DNA of 64,000 nucleotides, taken from positions 1,984,001-2,048,000 of the forward strand of contig NC_019892.1 in assembly GCF_000242455.2 (NCBI RefSeq), given 5' to 3'. Below are positions 51,920-60,462 of the stretch, piece by piece. Below the pieces are notes generated by a model that was not told the origin of the DNA, made no database searches, and saw nothing but the letters and a program-made list of their open reading frames with translations. Position 1 is the first letter of the stretch. The number at the start of each line of letters is the position of its first letter. Made by a program: the position numbers and the translations under genes. This DNA is from Singulisphaera acidiphila DSM 18658 (GTDB lineage: Bacteria > Planctomycetota > Planctomycetia > Isosphaerales > Isosphaeraceae).

Positions 51920-52690
51920 TTGATAAATAAGAGACGTGATTGTCTAACGCCTCCGGCCTCGGTCGCCGAGTCGTGGAATCGCATCGAATTGTGGCTCGAT
52001 GAGCATCTCCCGGCGGTGAAGGCGACCCTCCGTCCCGGGGTCTCGAAGAAGGACCTGGAGAAGTTTGAGAAGGCGATCGGGCAGCAATTACCCGATGATG
52101 TTCGGGAGTCGTGGATGATCCATGACGGCCAGGGGTGCCTCCCGGACGACTTCGACACCGAGGAGGTCGAGGACCAGATCCCAGATTTATTGAGCCTTTT
52201 CTTTGGGGTGGCCTTGAACCCTCTTATTACCTCAAAGAAGGCGCTTTCCCCTCGCGCTGTCCTTCCCACGTGGACGGATTGGACAGAGCTCATTGAGGGC
52301 GGGGAGCCGGGGTCCTACGAGGATATCGAGAAATACTGCTCGTCGTCTCCTGTCGGTGCGATCCAATGCCGCTATTTTCATCGCGGCTGGATTCCCCTGG
52401 CCACATGGGTGGACTCCGATTACGTCGGCATTGACTTCGACCCCGGACCCAACGGGGTCGTTGGACAGGTGGTCAACTTCGGCCGGAACGAGGAAAAGAA
52501 ATACGTGCTGGCGAAAAGCTGGGCGCAGTTCTTGGAGGACTTCGCAGACGAACTTGAAGCGGGTAACTTCGTGATCGACTTTGATCGAGAGTGCGAGGAG
52601 TTCCTCATGAAGAATCCGGAGGGTCCTCTCGTTCGGAATTACAAGGCGTGGTCGGAAGCCAAGCTGCCTTACGATTTTCCCGCGCGGTAG
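51920..52690 (+). CDS. SMI1/KNR4 (SUKH-superfamily) protein
   Basis: A 256-residue SMI1/KNR4-domain protein. The family pattern is visible: SWNRIELWLDEHLPAVKATL, GVSKKDLEKFEKAIGQQLPD, DVRESWMIHDGQGCL, WIPLATWVDSDYVGIDFDPG and SWAQFLEDFADELEAG. SUKH proteins are often immunity proteins against secreted nuclease toxins; others act in cell-wall signalling. The start is TTG 51920 (IleAsnLys follow) with AAGGTGG eight bases ahead; no ATG fits the N-terminus. No toxin gene is adjacent, so it may be an orphan immunity gene or a regulatory protein. Confidence 0.85.
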   Translation: MINKRRDCLTPPASVAESWNRIELWLDEHLPAVKATLRPGVSKKDLEKFEKAIGQQLPDDVRESWMIHDGQGCLPDDFDTEEVEDQIPDLLSLFFGVALNPLITSKKALSPRAVLPTWTDWTELIEGGEPGSYEDIEKYCSSSPVGAIQCRYFHRGWIPLATWVDSDYVGIDFDPGPNGVVGQVVNFGRNEEKKYVLAKSWAQFLEDFADELEAGNFVIDFDRECEEFLMKNPEGPLVRNYKAWSEAKLPYDFPAR

Positions 52691-52712
52691 ACCCGCATCG
52701 CGGACGGGCTAC

Positions 52713-52737
52713 GGGGTGGTGAGGTCATCACTACCCC
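52713..52737. terminator. Hairpin terminator between convergent genes
   Basis: GGGGTGGTGA (52713-52722) pairs with TCACTACCCC (52728-52737) through ten pairs including one G-T, loop GGTCA. It lies between the SMI1/KNR4 gene and the kinase gene stop and could end both transcripts. Confidence 0.65.
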
Positions 52738-52749
52738 TTGCCTGTGATA

Positions 52750-55700
52750 TCACTGCTTTGTTGTAGGAAAAGTGTGAATGGCGCCTTGCTGATCCATCGA
52801 CATGCCGGTCTGTATCTCCACGGCGAGGCGGACCTGGTCGACGCTTCCCTCCAAGGGGGGAAGTGGAGCCTGCCAACGCTGTACGATGCCGTCCTTGGTG
52901 CCGGTCACCACGCTCCGGCCGTCGGGGTGGAAGATTGCGCAGAGGACGGCATCGGTGTGTCGGAGCGGGGGACCAAGTTGCTGGCCGGATTCGACGTCCC
53001 AGAACCGGGCGGTTCCATCGTAGCTCGCCGTCAGGAGCGACCTGCCGTCGGGACTGAAGGTGAGGCTGGTCACTTCGTCGGCATTGCCCCGGATATCGCG
53101 AATCAGTAGCCCCTTCGTCAGGTTCCAGATGCCCAGGGTGCCGGCTTGGCAGCCGGTCACGATTCGCGGGCCGAGGGGGTCGAAGGCAACAGCCGTCATC
53201 GGGTAACCATGGTCGGGGCGGCGCTCGGGGATGATCTCTTGGTCTCGGGCGATATCCCAGAGCCGTGCGGTTCCATCCCGGCAGGCCAGGAGTAGGGTTT
53301 TCCCATCAGGGCTGAAGACCGCCTGACGGATTGGCGAGTTGAGGGACCGGATGATCGGGCGGCCGGATCGCAAGCCGGGCACATCCCAGAGGAGAGCGCT
53401 CCGAGGTTGGGCGTCCCAGGTGAGGAGCTGGGTCGAGTTGGGATGATAGACCACTCCGGCCAACGGGAGTGGTTGTTCGACCGTCTTGTGGAGTCGCGTG
53501 CCCGTAGCCAGGTCCCAGACCTCGGCACAACCTCGAACGTGGCGTTCGTTGCCCGCCCACCTGGCCACGGCAAAGGTCCGGCGATCGGGGCTGACGGCTG
53601 TGGCTTCGATGAAATCGACGATGTCGTAGGTCCGACCTCCATCCTCACTGAGGACCTTGCCGTCAGGCTCGTAACGTCGGCTATCCATCAAGGGCCCCAG
53701 GGGATTGCCGTTCAGGTCCCATCGCTGCGATCCTCGGGAACTGCTGGTCAAGAGCGACTGGCCGTCGGGGCTGAATGCCAGGCCATGCACGGCGCTCCCT
53801 GCCTTGATCGGAGAGCCGAGGGATCGGAGCCGAGGGACGGCCCAGAGTCGAATGGTTCCGTCATCTTGACCGATTGCCAGGGAGTGGCCATCCGGGTGGA
53901 AGGTCAGCCCGGTCACGGCGCTGGAGAGCTTGTAAGTCGGACCGGTGGGACGGAGCGTCGTGGTGTCCCAGATCCGGAGGTATCCCCCGGCGGTGCCCGT
54001 CACCATCAGGCGGCCGTCCGGCGAACTCGCCAGCCCGGTCACGCTGCTCCCTTGGGGCGGGAGGTCGGTCACCTGGTCCGTGGCGGTATCCCAGATCCGG
54101 AGGCCGCCGTCTCTCGTCCCGGTGACGACCCGCCGGCCGTCGCGGAGAAAAGCGATCATGTGGACCGGGGATTTATGCATCAAGGGTGTGCCGATCTGCC
54201 GGCCCGTCTCGACATCCCAACGGACGGCGCGGAGGTCCTTACCCCCGGTCACCAAGGTCCGGCCGTCCGGGCTCAGCGCCAGGGTGTAATACCCTGCCTC
54301 GTCGCCATGCCAGAGCGGTTCCCCGATTCGATTGCCCGTAGTTACGTCCCACCATCTCGCAGCGCCATCGTCGCAGCAGGTGACCAGTTTCCGGCCATCC
54401 GGGCTGAATGCGAGCCCCCAGATCACGTGCTCCGAGGGGTGGGACAAGGATGGTCCCGTGCGTGTCCGACGCTCCAGGTCCCAGAAGGACGCGTTCCCCT
54501 CCTCGACCGTCACCACCATCCGGCCATCGCGAGGGTTGAGAGCGACGCGGCTCACCCACTGATCCTCTCGAATCTCGGCGGGCTTCAGCGGGGCTCCCGA
54601 TTCTCGGCCGGAGTCCGTGTCCCAGGTCCGAATGTTGCGGTCCTTTCCAACCGAGACGAGGGTGCGGCCGTCACGACTGAAGGCCAGATCCAGGATCGGA
54701 CCCGAGTTCTGGACCGTCCAGCGAGGCTGACTGAACTGACCGGCCCAGTCGGCCAGGTTGATGCGAGTCGCCCGGTCGAGTCCGTGAATCGCGGCCCCCT
54801 CGGCCAGTTCCAGGCTCCGGGCCATCCATAAGAGGCCGTGGCCGACCTCGCCTCGGCTGCAGAGGTCCAGGCCATGGTTGAGCGCCAGTTCCGTCTGGCC
54901 CTCAATGGCCTTACGGCCGAGCTGTTCGGCTTCCACCTTGGCAGCGGCCTGCGCAGTCGCTTCGTACTCGGCGCGTCTCCATTGCCAGGCGATCAAGATG
55001 AAACTGAGAATGGTGACGGCCACCGTTGCGGCGGAGAGGAGAGCGACGGCCGGTCGTCGTCGCGACCACTTCCAACAACGGTCGACCCATCCTGTCGGCC
55101 GGGCCATGATCGCACGGCCATCCAGGTAACGCTCGAGGTCTTCGGCCAATTGAGCGGCGCTCGCATAGCGCCGACGCGGCTCTTTCTGGAGGCACTTCAG
55201 GCAAATCGTTTCCAGGTCGCGGGGTACGGCGGGTTGCAGCCTTCGCGGTGCGATCGGCTCGCGTGAGAGGACTTGCTCGAGGGTTCCCAAGACCGAGGGC
55301 GACTGGAAGGCTGGCCGCCCGGTCAGCATCGTGTAGAGAATTCCGCCCAGTCCGTAGACGTCCGAAACCGGGCCGGCGAGTCGTCCTTGGCCGTCCGCCT
55401 GCTCCGGGGCCATGTATTCGGGCGTCCCTACCAACTGTCCGCCCAGTGTGTCGAGACCGGAGCCGGTCACCAGCTTGGCCACCCCGAAGTCACAGAGCTT
55501 GAGCCGGCCGTCGGCGGTCAAAAGCACATTCGACGGCTTGAGGTCTCGATGCACGATTCCCTGGCCGTGGGCGTAATGGACCGCGTGGGCCAGGGTCAAG
55601 AGCCATTGCGCGGCGAGGGCGGGCGATTGAGGATTGCCGGCGAGTCGACTGCCGAGGTTTCCACCGTCGACGAATTCCAGCGTGAGATAAGGGCAAGGAG

Positions 55701-56172
55701 GCCCCAGATCGTTCGCTCGCCACTCTCCAAGTTCGAAGATCTGTATAATATTAGGATGCTGGAGCCGAGCGACCGCCTCGGCCTCAGCGCGGAAACGGGT
55801 CCGATTCTCCTCGCGGGCGAATTCGCCCCCGAGAAGCATCTTGAGAGCAACCACTCGCCGGAGTTCCGAATGCCGAGCCTGGTAGACAATCCCCATCGCG
55901 CCTCGGCCCAACTCCGAGAGAACCTCGTAGGACCCAAGGCGGGTCGGGAGCGTCATCGGCGATGAAGGCTGGTAAGGCATACCATTCAGCGCGGACAACC
56001 CCCGCAAGGAAGCAACGACGGCGTCGGGCTCGCCATCGAGTTCCTTCAAGGCCGCCTCGCAGCGGCCGCAACGTTCCAGGTGCTCGGCGATTGCCTCCAG
56101 ATCCTCCTCCGGGAGTCGACCGAGATTGAACTCAGAAAGACGGGATCTGGACGGGCAGGCAATGGGCGGCAT
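52750..56172 (-). CDS. Transmembrane Ser/Thr protein kinase with N-terminal zinc-finger-like motif and 14 WD40 repeats
   Basis: An 1140-residue kinase. Residues about 15-50 contain LPEEDLEAIAEHLERCGRCE, an HxxxCxxC pattern as in zinc-binding anti-sigma (zf-HC2) domains. The kinase domain (about 80-340) has GRGAMGIVYQ, VALKMLL, the loop IVHRDLKPSNVLL, DFGVAK and GTPEYMAPEQ, all intact, so it should be active. A TM helix (VALLSAATVAVTILSFILIA) follows near 385. The rest is 14 WD40 units (such as VTSLTFSPDGRSLLTASYDG TARFWD), enough for two seven-bladed propellers, probably outside the cytoplasm if topology is simple. It is divergent from the ECF sigma gene with a short shared promoter region. 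This kinase type is typical for planctomycetes. Confidence 0.9.
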   Translation of the reverse strand: MPPIACPSRSRLSEFNLGRLPEEDLEAIAEHLERCGRCEAALKELDGEPDAVVASLRGLSALNGMPYQPSSPMTLPTRLGSYEVLSELGRGAMGIVYQARHSELRRVVALKMLLGGEFAREENRTRFRAEAEAVARLQHPNIIQIFELGEWRANDLGPPCPYLTLEFVDGGNLGSRLAGNPQSPALAAQWLLTLAHAVHYAHGQGIVHRDLKPSNVLLTADGRLKLCDFGVAKLVTGSGLDTLGGQLVGTPEYMAPEQADGQGRLAGPVSDVYGLGGILYTMLTGRPAFQSPSVLGTLEQVLSREPIAPRRLQPAVPRDLETICLKCLQKEPRRRYASAAQLAEDLERYLDGRAIMARPTGWVDRCWKWSRRRPAVALLSAATVAVTILSFILIAWQWRRAEYEATAQAAAKVEAEQLGRKAIEGQTELALNHGLDLCSRGEVGHGLLWMARSLELAEGAAIHGLDRATRINLADWAGQFSQPRWTVQNSGPILDLAFSRDGRTLVSVGKDRNIRTWDTDSGRESGAPLKPAEIREDQWVSRVALNPRDGRMVVTVEEGNASFWDLERRTRTGPSLSHPSEHVIWGLAFSPDGRKLVTCCDDGAARWWDVTTGNRIGEPLWHGDEAGYYTLALSPDGRTLVTGGKDLRAVRWDVETGRQIGTPLMHKSPVHMIAFLRDGRRVVTGTRDGGLRIWDTATDQVTDLPPQGSSVTGLASSPDGRLMVTGTAGGYLRIWDTTTLRPTGPTYKLSSAVTGLTFHPDGHSLAIGQDDGTIRLWAVPRLRSLGSPIKAGSAVHGLAFSPDGQSLLTSSSRGSQRWDLNGNPLGPLMDSRRYEPDGKVLSEDGGRTYDIVDFIEATAVSPDRRTFAVARWAGNERHVRGCAEVWDLATGTRLHKTVEQPLPLAGVVYHPNSTQLLTWDAQPRSALLWDVPGLRSGRPIIRSLNSPIRQAVFSPDGKTLLLACRDGTARLWDIARDQEIIPERRPDHGYPMTAVAFDPLGPRIVTGCQAGTLGIWNLTKGLLIRDIRGNADEVTSLTFSPDGRSLLTASYDGTARFWDVESGQQLGPPLRHTDAVLCAIFHPDGRSVVTGTKDGIVQRWQAPLPPLEGSVDQVRLAVEIQTGMSMDQQGAIHTFPTTKQ

Positions 56173-56208
56173 CGGTCGGTCGTCTCCCCTCCCCTTTTGG
56201 TTGTGCAA

Positions 56209-56301
56209 GAAGCCGCATCCTGTAGAGAATAAGTCGTCGAGCGTGAATCGATTTTACCCGACAGCCTGAGAACGAACCCCGTCCCAACGGGGGAGCTATC
56301 C
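56209..56301. promoter_or_regulatory. Divergent promoter region between kinase and ECF sigma genes
   Basis: The 5' ends of the kinase and sigma genes face each other across about 130 bases (56173-56301). ECF-linked kinase genes are often controlled by the partner sigma factor, so a shared promoter is likely, but I could not fix -35/-10 elements. Confidence 0.4.
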
Positions 56302-56904
56302 ATGCCGGAAACAAGCCCCAACCTCCACGGTACCTCGCTCACTCTGCTCGAGAGGGTCCGTGTGAATGAGGAAGGGGCCTGGACTCGGCTGATCGACCTC
56401 TACACCCCGATGATCCGACACTGGTGCGGCCGGGTCGGCTTACAGGAAGTTGACGTCGACGACGTGGTCCAAGAGGTCTGCCAAGCCGCGCTGGCGGGGT
56501 TCGCCGACTTTCGCCGAGACCGTCCCGGCGACACGTTTCGCGGTTGGCTTCGGGTCATCACCCGCAATGCCCTTGCCCTCCACTACCGCCGTAACGGCCG
56601 GGTCCCTCGGGCCAGCGGCGGCAGCGAAGCCTTCTCCAGGCTCCAGGGGATCGCCGACTCGCAGGTTGATCTTCCCGACGCTGACCCGCCCGCAGTGACC
56701 CGTGAATTGTATCGCCGCGCTCTCGAACTGGTTCGGGGGGAGTTCGAGGAGCGAACCTGGCAGATGTTCTGGCTGACGGTCGTCGAAGACCGTACCCCGA
56801 CAGACGTTGCAACCCAGTATGGCGTTACCCCGGTCGCCGTCCGCAAGGCCAAGTCGCGCGTCTTGCATCGGCTCCGGACCGAAATCGGCGACTTAGCCTG
56901 CTGA
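56302..56904 (+). CDS. ECF-family RNA polymerase sigma factor
   Basis: A 200-residue sigma-70 ECF factor. Region 2 contains WTRLIDLYTPMIRHWCGRVG, VDDVVQEVCQAALAGFADFR and GWLRVITRNALALHYRRN; region 4 contains EERTWQMFWLTVVEDRTPTD followed by VATQYGVTPVAVRKAKSRVL, the helix-turn-helix. It has the length and layout of planctomycete ECF groups whose genes neighbour Ser/Thr kinases. The kinase next door carries an anti-sigma-like zinc motif, so phosphorylation or sequestration control is plausible but inferred. Confidence 0.9.
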   Translation: MPETSPNLHGTSLTLLERVRVNEEGAWTRLIDLYTPMIRHWCGRVGLQEVDVDDVVQEVCQAALAGFADFRRDRPGDTFRGWLRVITRNALALHYRRNGRVPRASGGSEAFSRLQGIADSQVDLPDADPPAVTRELYRRALELVRGEFEERTWQMFWLTVVEDRTPTDVATQYGVTPVAVRKAKSRVLHRLRTEIGDLAC

Positions 56905-57307
56905 GGATCCCTTCCCCTTGGGCCGGGAAAAAAAAGAGCTGTCACGCTCCGCGCATTCTCTAAACGTTAGGTCAAACGAAGCAGGCGACCCGAGCCATAT
57001 CTCTCCTCTTTTTGGGGCTTCCTACCGGAGGCCTCGGCCAGAATCGCCTCGTTTCCGCGTTGAGCCGGACACGTTCGCGGTTATCCATTATTGTGGATTT
57101 TTCCGCAGGCGGTCGATCTCTCGGAGTCCTGACTCCCCCTCGCGCCCAGCGAGGATTGGCACCGTTTACTGTTGGGAGCGAACGAGTGCGTCCTTCGATC
57201 CGAAGCTTCGACGGCGCAATCGCGCCGCTGCCGCTCCGCGCTGGTCGTGCTGCTAAGTAGGGTTATTATTATCTGTATGTCTCCGTTTTCCTCGAGGAGG
57301 TCCCCGT
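56905..57307. other. Intergenic gap ahead of the DUF1559 gene
   Basis: No gene is seen. A TA-rich patch (agggttattattatctgtatg, 57259-57279, cited in part) just before the strong ribosome site GAGGAGG may carry the promoter. A small palindrome GGAGTCctGACTCC lies near 57125. Confidence 0.45.
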
Positions 57308-58357
57308 ATGAGTCACCGCCGAGGCTTCACCCTGATTGAGCTGCTGGTTGTCATCGCCATCATCGCCGTGCTCATTGCCTTGTTGCTCCCAGCCGTCCAG
57401 GCGGCCCGTGAAGCGGCGCGTCGTGCCCAGTGCACCAACAACCTCAAGCAATTGGGGTTGGCTGCACATAATTATCTTTCGATTAACGAGGCGTTGCCGG
57501 CGCAGAACATGCCGGGGCCGGGCGGGGCGAGCGACTGGGGCTTCAACTGGTATTCCGCGCTTCTGCCGCAGATTGAGCAGCAAGCCATGTTCAATTCGAT
57601 CAATTTCAGCCGAGGCGCCTGGGACTTGGACAACACGACGTCGGCCTACTCGCAGCTCGCGACGTGGGTCTGCCCTTCGGAGAGCCAGACCCAGAGAATC
57701 TACCTTGGCTATTCCGTTGCCAACTACGTGGGCAATTACGGGGGGCCGGGGGCAATCTCGCCTTACTCCGGCACGATCATCCCGACCATCGACCTGGAGG
57801 TCAACAACAACGCGGCGTTGGGGCCGGTCAAGCTCGCGGGCATCGCCGATGGGACGTCGAATACGTCGCTGTTCAGCGAGCGGCTGATCGGGTTGCCGGG
57901 GTCGCAGACGGTGGGCCTCACGCCGAACTCGGTCAACGGCAAACGAGGGATCTTCACCTCGACGGGTCCGGGAGCCTCGGCGAACTCGGGACAAGCGTCG
58001 GCCATGGCTTTCATCAACGGATGTAAGACGCTCACGTCGACCTCGAGCGATCCCAATGGCAACATTCTTGGCGAATACGCGTTCGTCGGCTATCCAATGC
58101 ACCTCTGCTTCTCGAGCTTCAATCACTATCTCGGGCCCAATACGGTTCCTTGTGAGCAGCCCTCCGGCACGGAGCCCTCGTGGCTGGGCATCGGTCCGCT
58201 CAGCTCGGCCCCTGCGACGAGTAACCACTCTGGCGGCGTTAACGTCGCCATGGCCGACGGCTCGGTCCGGTTCATCAAGGACACGGTCAACCTTCAAGCT
58301 TGGTGGGCCCTCGGCAGCCGCAACGGCGGTGAGGTGATCAGCGCCGACGCCTACTGA
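57308..58357 (+). CDS. DUF1559 prepilin-like protein with H-x9-DG motif
   Basis: A 349-residue protein of the DUF1559 family, expanded by the hundred in planctomycetes. The N-terminus is a type IV prepilin leader: [20 protein letters not shown] with the cleavage/methylation site before Phe7 and conserved Glu at +5, followed by [20 protein letters not shown]. The C-terminal H-x9-DG motif is [20 protein letters not shown]. It should be processed by a prepilin peptidase and displayed by a type II/IV pilus-like machine, to which the F protein at the window start would belong. GAGGAGG precedes ATG 57308. The specific role is unknown. Confidence 0.95.
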   Translation: MSHRRGFTLIELLVVIAIIAVLIALLLPAVQAAREAARRAQCTNNLKQLGLAAHNYLSINEALPAQNMPGPGGASDWGFNWYSALLPQIEQQAMFNSINFSRGAWDLDNTTSAYSQLATWVCPSESQTQRIYLGYSVANYVGNYGGPGAISPYSGTIIPTIDLEVNNNAALGPVKLAGIADGTSNTSLFSERLIGLPGSQTVGLTPNSVNGKRGIFTSTGPGASANSGQASAMAFINGCKTLTSTSSDPNGNILGEYAFVGYPMHLCFSSFNHYLGPNTVPCEQPSGTEPSWLGIGPLSSAPATSNHSGGVNVAMADGSVRFIKDTVNLQAWWALGSRNGGEVISADAY

Positions 58358-58381
58358 CACAGATCGCCCTTGCCCTTCCCC

Positions 58382-58405
58382 GCCGCACATCTTTAGGGGT
58401 GCGGC
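58382..58405 (+). other. Hairpin between DUF1559 and lipoprotein genes
   Basis: GCCGCAC (58382-58388) pairs with GTGCGGC (58399-58405). It lies 25 bases after the DUF1559 stop and could act as a partial terminator or mRNA-stability element setting the ratio of the two products. No T-run is present. Confidence 0.45.
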
Positions 58406-58467
58406 TGGGTCTTGATCCCGTTGCTCCCCCGAGCGATCAACAAAAAAACGAACATCGAGGCTGTCTC

Positions 58468-58683
58468 ATGCGACGCGCATCGGTCACGTCTGTCATCGCC
58501 CTGCTTGCTCTGCTGACCCTGGGAGGCTGCTCCAACGGTCTTGAGGAGGGGATGCCGAGCAACATCACGGAAACGCCCCATCCTCCGGAACTCGTCACGA
58601 ATCAAATGCGCGACCATGCGAAAAAGATCGGTGCGAGCAGGCGCTCCCACGGCCCGACGTCCAACCGACCTCCAGGGAGGTGA
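58468..58683 (+). CDS. Small lipoprotein
   Basis: A 71-residue lipoprotein. The signal is MRRASVTSVIALLALLTLGG with lipobox LGGC. The rest (SNGLEEGMPSNITETPHPPE, then a basic tail) is short and without known domain. Small lipoproteins of this type commonly follow DUF1559 genes in planctomycetes, where their job is unknown. ATG 58468 has GAGG about nine bases ahead; the frame-open start at 58399 falls within the hairpin region and is discarded. Confidence 0.75.
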   Translation: MRRASVTSVIALLALLTLGGCSNGLEEGMPSNITETPHPPELVTNQMRDHAKKIGASRRSHGPTSNRPPGR

Positions 58684-58859
58684 GTGAATCCGCGACCGAC
58701 TCCCCCGTCCGGCTCTCGCGCCCGAAACGCGAATCGCCGCTGGCGGAAGGATTCACTGGCTCGTTGTCAGTCGAGCCAAAAAATGAGGGTCCCGCTCTCA
58801 CGGACGACGACAACGTTCAAGCTCTCTTGCAGTGGCTGGCCGTAAAGGTGACGATCTTC

Positions 58860-58918
58860 TTGCAAGGGCTTCGACCGTGGCCCTGTTGCAAAAGAAGAAC
58901 GGGAGAGCCGACTCCCGT
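58860..58918 (+). other. Two adjacent hairpins upstream of cobJ-cobH
   Basis: TTGCAAGGGC (58860-58869) pairs with GCCCTGTTGCAA (58880-58891, small bulge), and ACGGGAG (58899-58905) pairs with CTCCCGT (58912-58918). They sit between the lipoprotein gene and the third cobalamin cluster and may end the former's transcript. No cobalamin riboswitch box is seen here. Confidence 0.5.
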
Positions 58919-58954
58919 GCTCTGAACCGATCGTCGTCCTGGTACGCTGAACCC

Positions 58955-60460
58955 ATGAGCCTTGAAGATCAAGCCACTACCACTGGCACGCTGTATGTCG
59001 TTGGACTCGGGCCCGGTTCTGCCGGGCTGCTCACTCCCGATGCCTCGGCCGCGCTGGCGGCCTCCGAGGCGGTTGTCGGCTATCGTGGCTATCTCGACCT
59101 GATCGAGGACCGGCTTGCGGGTAAGACGATTGTAGGACGCGAACTCGGCGAGGAGGTCGAGCGGGCTCGGCTGGCGCTCGAACTGGCCGAACAGGGTCGG
59201 ACCGTTGCGCTGATCTCGACGGGGGACGCGGGGATCTATGGGATGGGGGGCGTGGTCTGGGAACTGGCTTCGCGGGTCGGCACGACGGCCGAGCTCGTGG
59301 TCGTCCCCGGGGTGACCGCCGCCTGCTCGGCCGCGGCGCTGCTGGGTGCTCCGATCGCGCACGATTGGGCGAGCCTCAGCTTGAGCGACCTCCTCACTCC
59401 CTGGGACGTAATCGTCCGTCGGGTCGATGCCGCCGCAGAGGCGGACTTCGTGCTGGCCCTCTACAACCCGGCAAGTCGGAAACGAACCCGACAACTCGCC
59501 GCCGTGGCGGATCGGCTGCTCGTCCACCGGTCCCCGGAGACTCCCGTCGGCCTGGTCGAGAACGCGTACCGGCCGGGCGAACGGGTTGAGATCGTCACGC
59601 TCATGGACCTCGCCCTGGGAAAAGCCGTCGTGAACATGTTCACGACCGTCGTGGTCGGCAGCTCACGCACGTTTGTCGCGAACGGCAAGATGGTCACACC
59701 GCGGATCTATGCCGCGAAAGCCCCGATTCACGATGCAAACGGTTCCCCGCCCGAGGAGGCGGCGACAAGTCGCGGACCGGGCGACCTGATCATGGCCGAG
59801 TCGCTGGCGATCATCGATCGCGAGCTCGGACCCGAACCGAGTGACCCGGCCGAACGCGCTGTCCTGAGACGCGTGATCCACGCGTCGGCCGATTTCGAGT
59901 TCGCGGGCACCTTGCAGTTCAGCCCCGGGGCGCTCGAGGCTGCCATCGAGGCGTTCCGGGGCGAAAGTCAAGGCAAGGGCACTCCAGGGTTGCCCGCGAG
60001 TGTGGTCACGGATGTGGAGATGCTCAAGTCGGGTGTTCGTCGCGACCTGGCCGAGCCGTTGGGAGTGTCCACCTTCTGCCTCCTGAACCACTCGCAGTCG
60101 CGTCGAATCGCGGCGGATGACGCGATTACACGATCAGCCGCGGGTCTGCGCCTGGCCGTTGCGGAAGTCGGGAACAACGCCGTGATCGCGATCGGGAATG
60201 CGCCGACGGCGCTTGAGGAGACGCTCAGGTTGATCCGCGAAACGCCCTGGCGGCCGGCCTGTGTAATCGGGATCCCGGTCGGGTTCGTTGGAGTCGAGGC
60301 GTCGAAGCAACGGCTCATCGACGAATTTCAGGACAGCGGAGTGCCCTTCATCACCAGCCTGGGACGTAAAGGGGGGACGGCGGTCACTGCAGCCGTGGTC
60401 AACGCCCTGCTCGAGCTGGCGGGGCCCGCGCCTCGAATTCGGACGCTCACGGGGGGCTGA
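58955..60460 (+). CDS. Fusion of precorrin-3B C17-methyltransferase (CobJ) and precorrin-8X methylmutase (CobH)
   Basis: A 501-residue bifunctional corrin enzyme. Residues about 10-255 are a CobJ/CbiH tetrapyrrole methylase: LYVVGLGPGSAGLLTPDASA, VVGYRGYLDLI, VALISTGDAGIYGMGGVVWE, VPGVTAACSAAALLGAPIAH and FVLALYNPASRKR. Residues about 300-500 are CobH/CbiC, which moves the methyl from C11 to C12: VIHASADFEFAGTLQFSPGA with the catalytic His, VVTDVEMLKSGVRR, VIAIGNAPTALEETL, CVIGIPVGFVGVEASKQRL and PFITSLGRKGGTAVTAAVVN. Each half has nearly full family length, so both should work. ATG 58955 follows the upstream hairpins; a longer frame to 58832 is discarded. It overlaps no gene but leads directly to cbiD (2-base gap). 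Confidence 0.93.
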   Translation: MSLEDQATTTGTLYVVGLGPGSAGLLTPDASAALAASEAVVGYRGYLDLIEDRLAGKTIVGRELGEEVERARLALELAEQGRTVALISTGDAGIYGMGGVVWELASRVGTTAELVVVPGVTAACSAAALLGAPIAHDWASLSLSDLLTPWDVIVRRVDAAAEADFVLALYNPASRKRTRQLAAVADRLLVHRSPETPVGLVENAYRPGERVEIVTLMDLALGKAVVNMFTTVVVGSSRTFVANGKMVTPRIYAAKAPIHDANGSPPEEAATSRGPGDLIMAESLAIIDRELGPEPSDPAERAVLRRVIHASADFEFAGTLQFSPGALEAAIEAFRGESQGKGTPGLPASVVTDVEMLKSGVRRDLAEPLGVSTFCLLNHSQSRRIAADDAITRSAAGLRLAVAEVGNNAVIAIGNAPTALEETLRLIRETPWRPACVIGIPVGFVGVEASKQRLIDEFQDSGVPFITSLGRKGGTAVTAAVVNALLELAGPAPRIRTLTGG

Positions 60461-60462
60461 TC

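Noticed and set aside
58680-58925. 81-codon GTG frame between the lipoprotein and cobJ
   Set aside because: It runs through two hairpins, has no ribosome site and no recognisable features.
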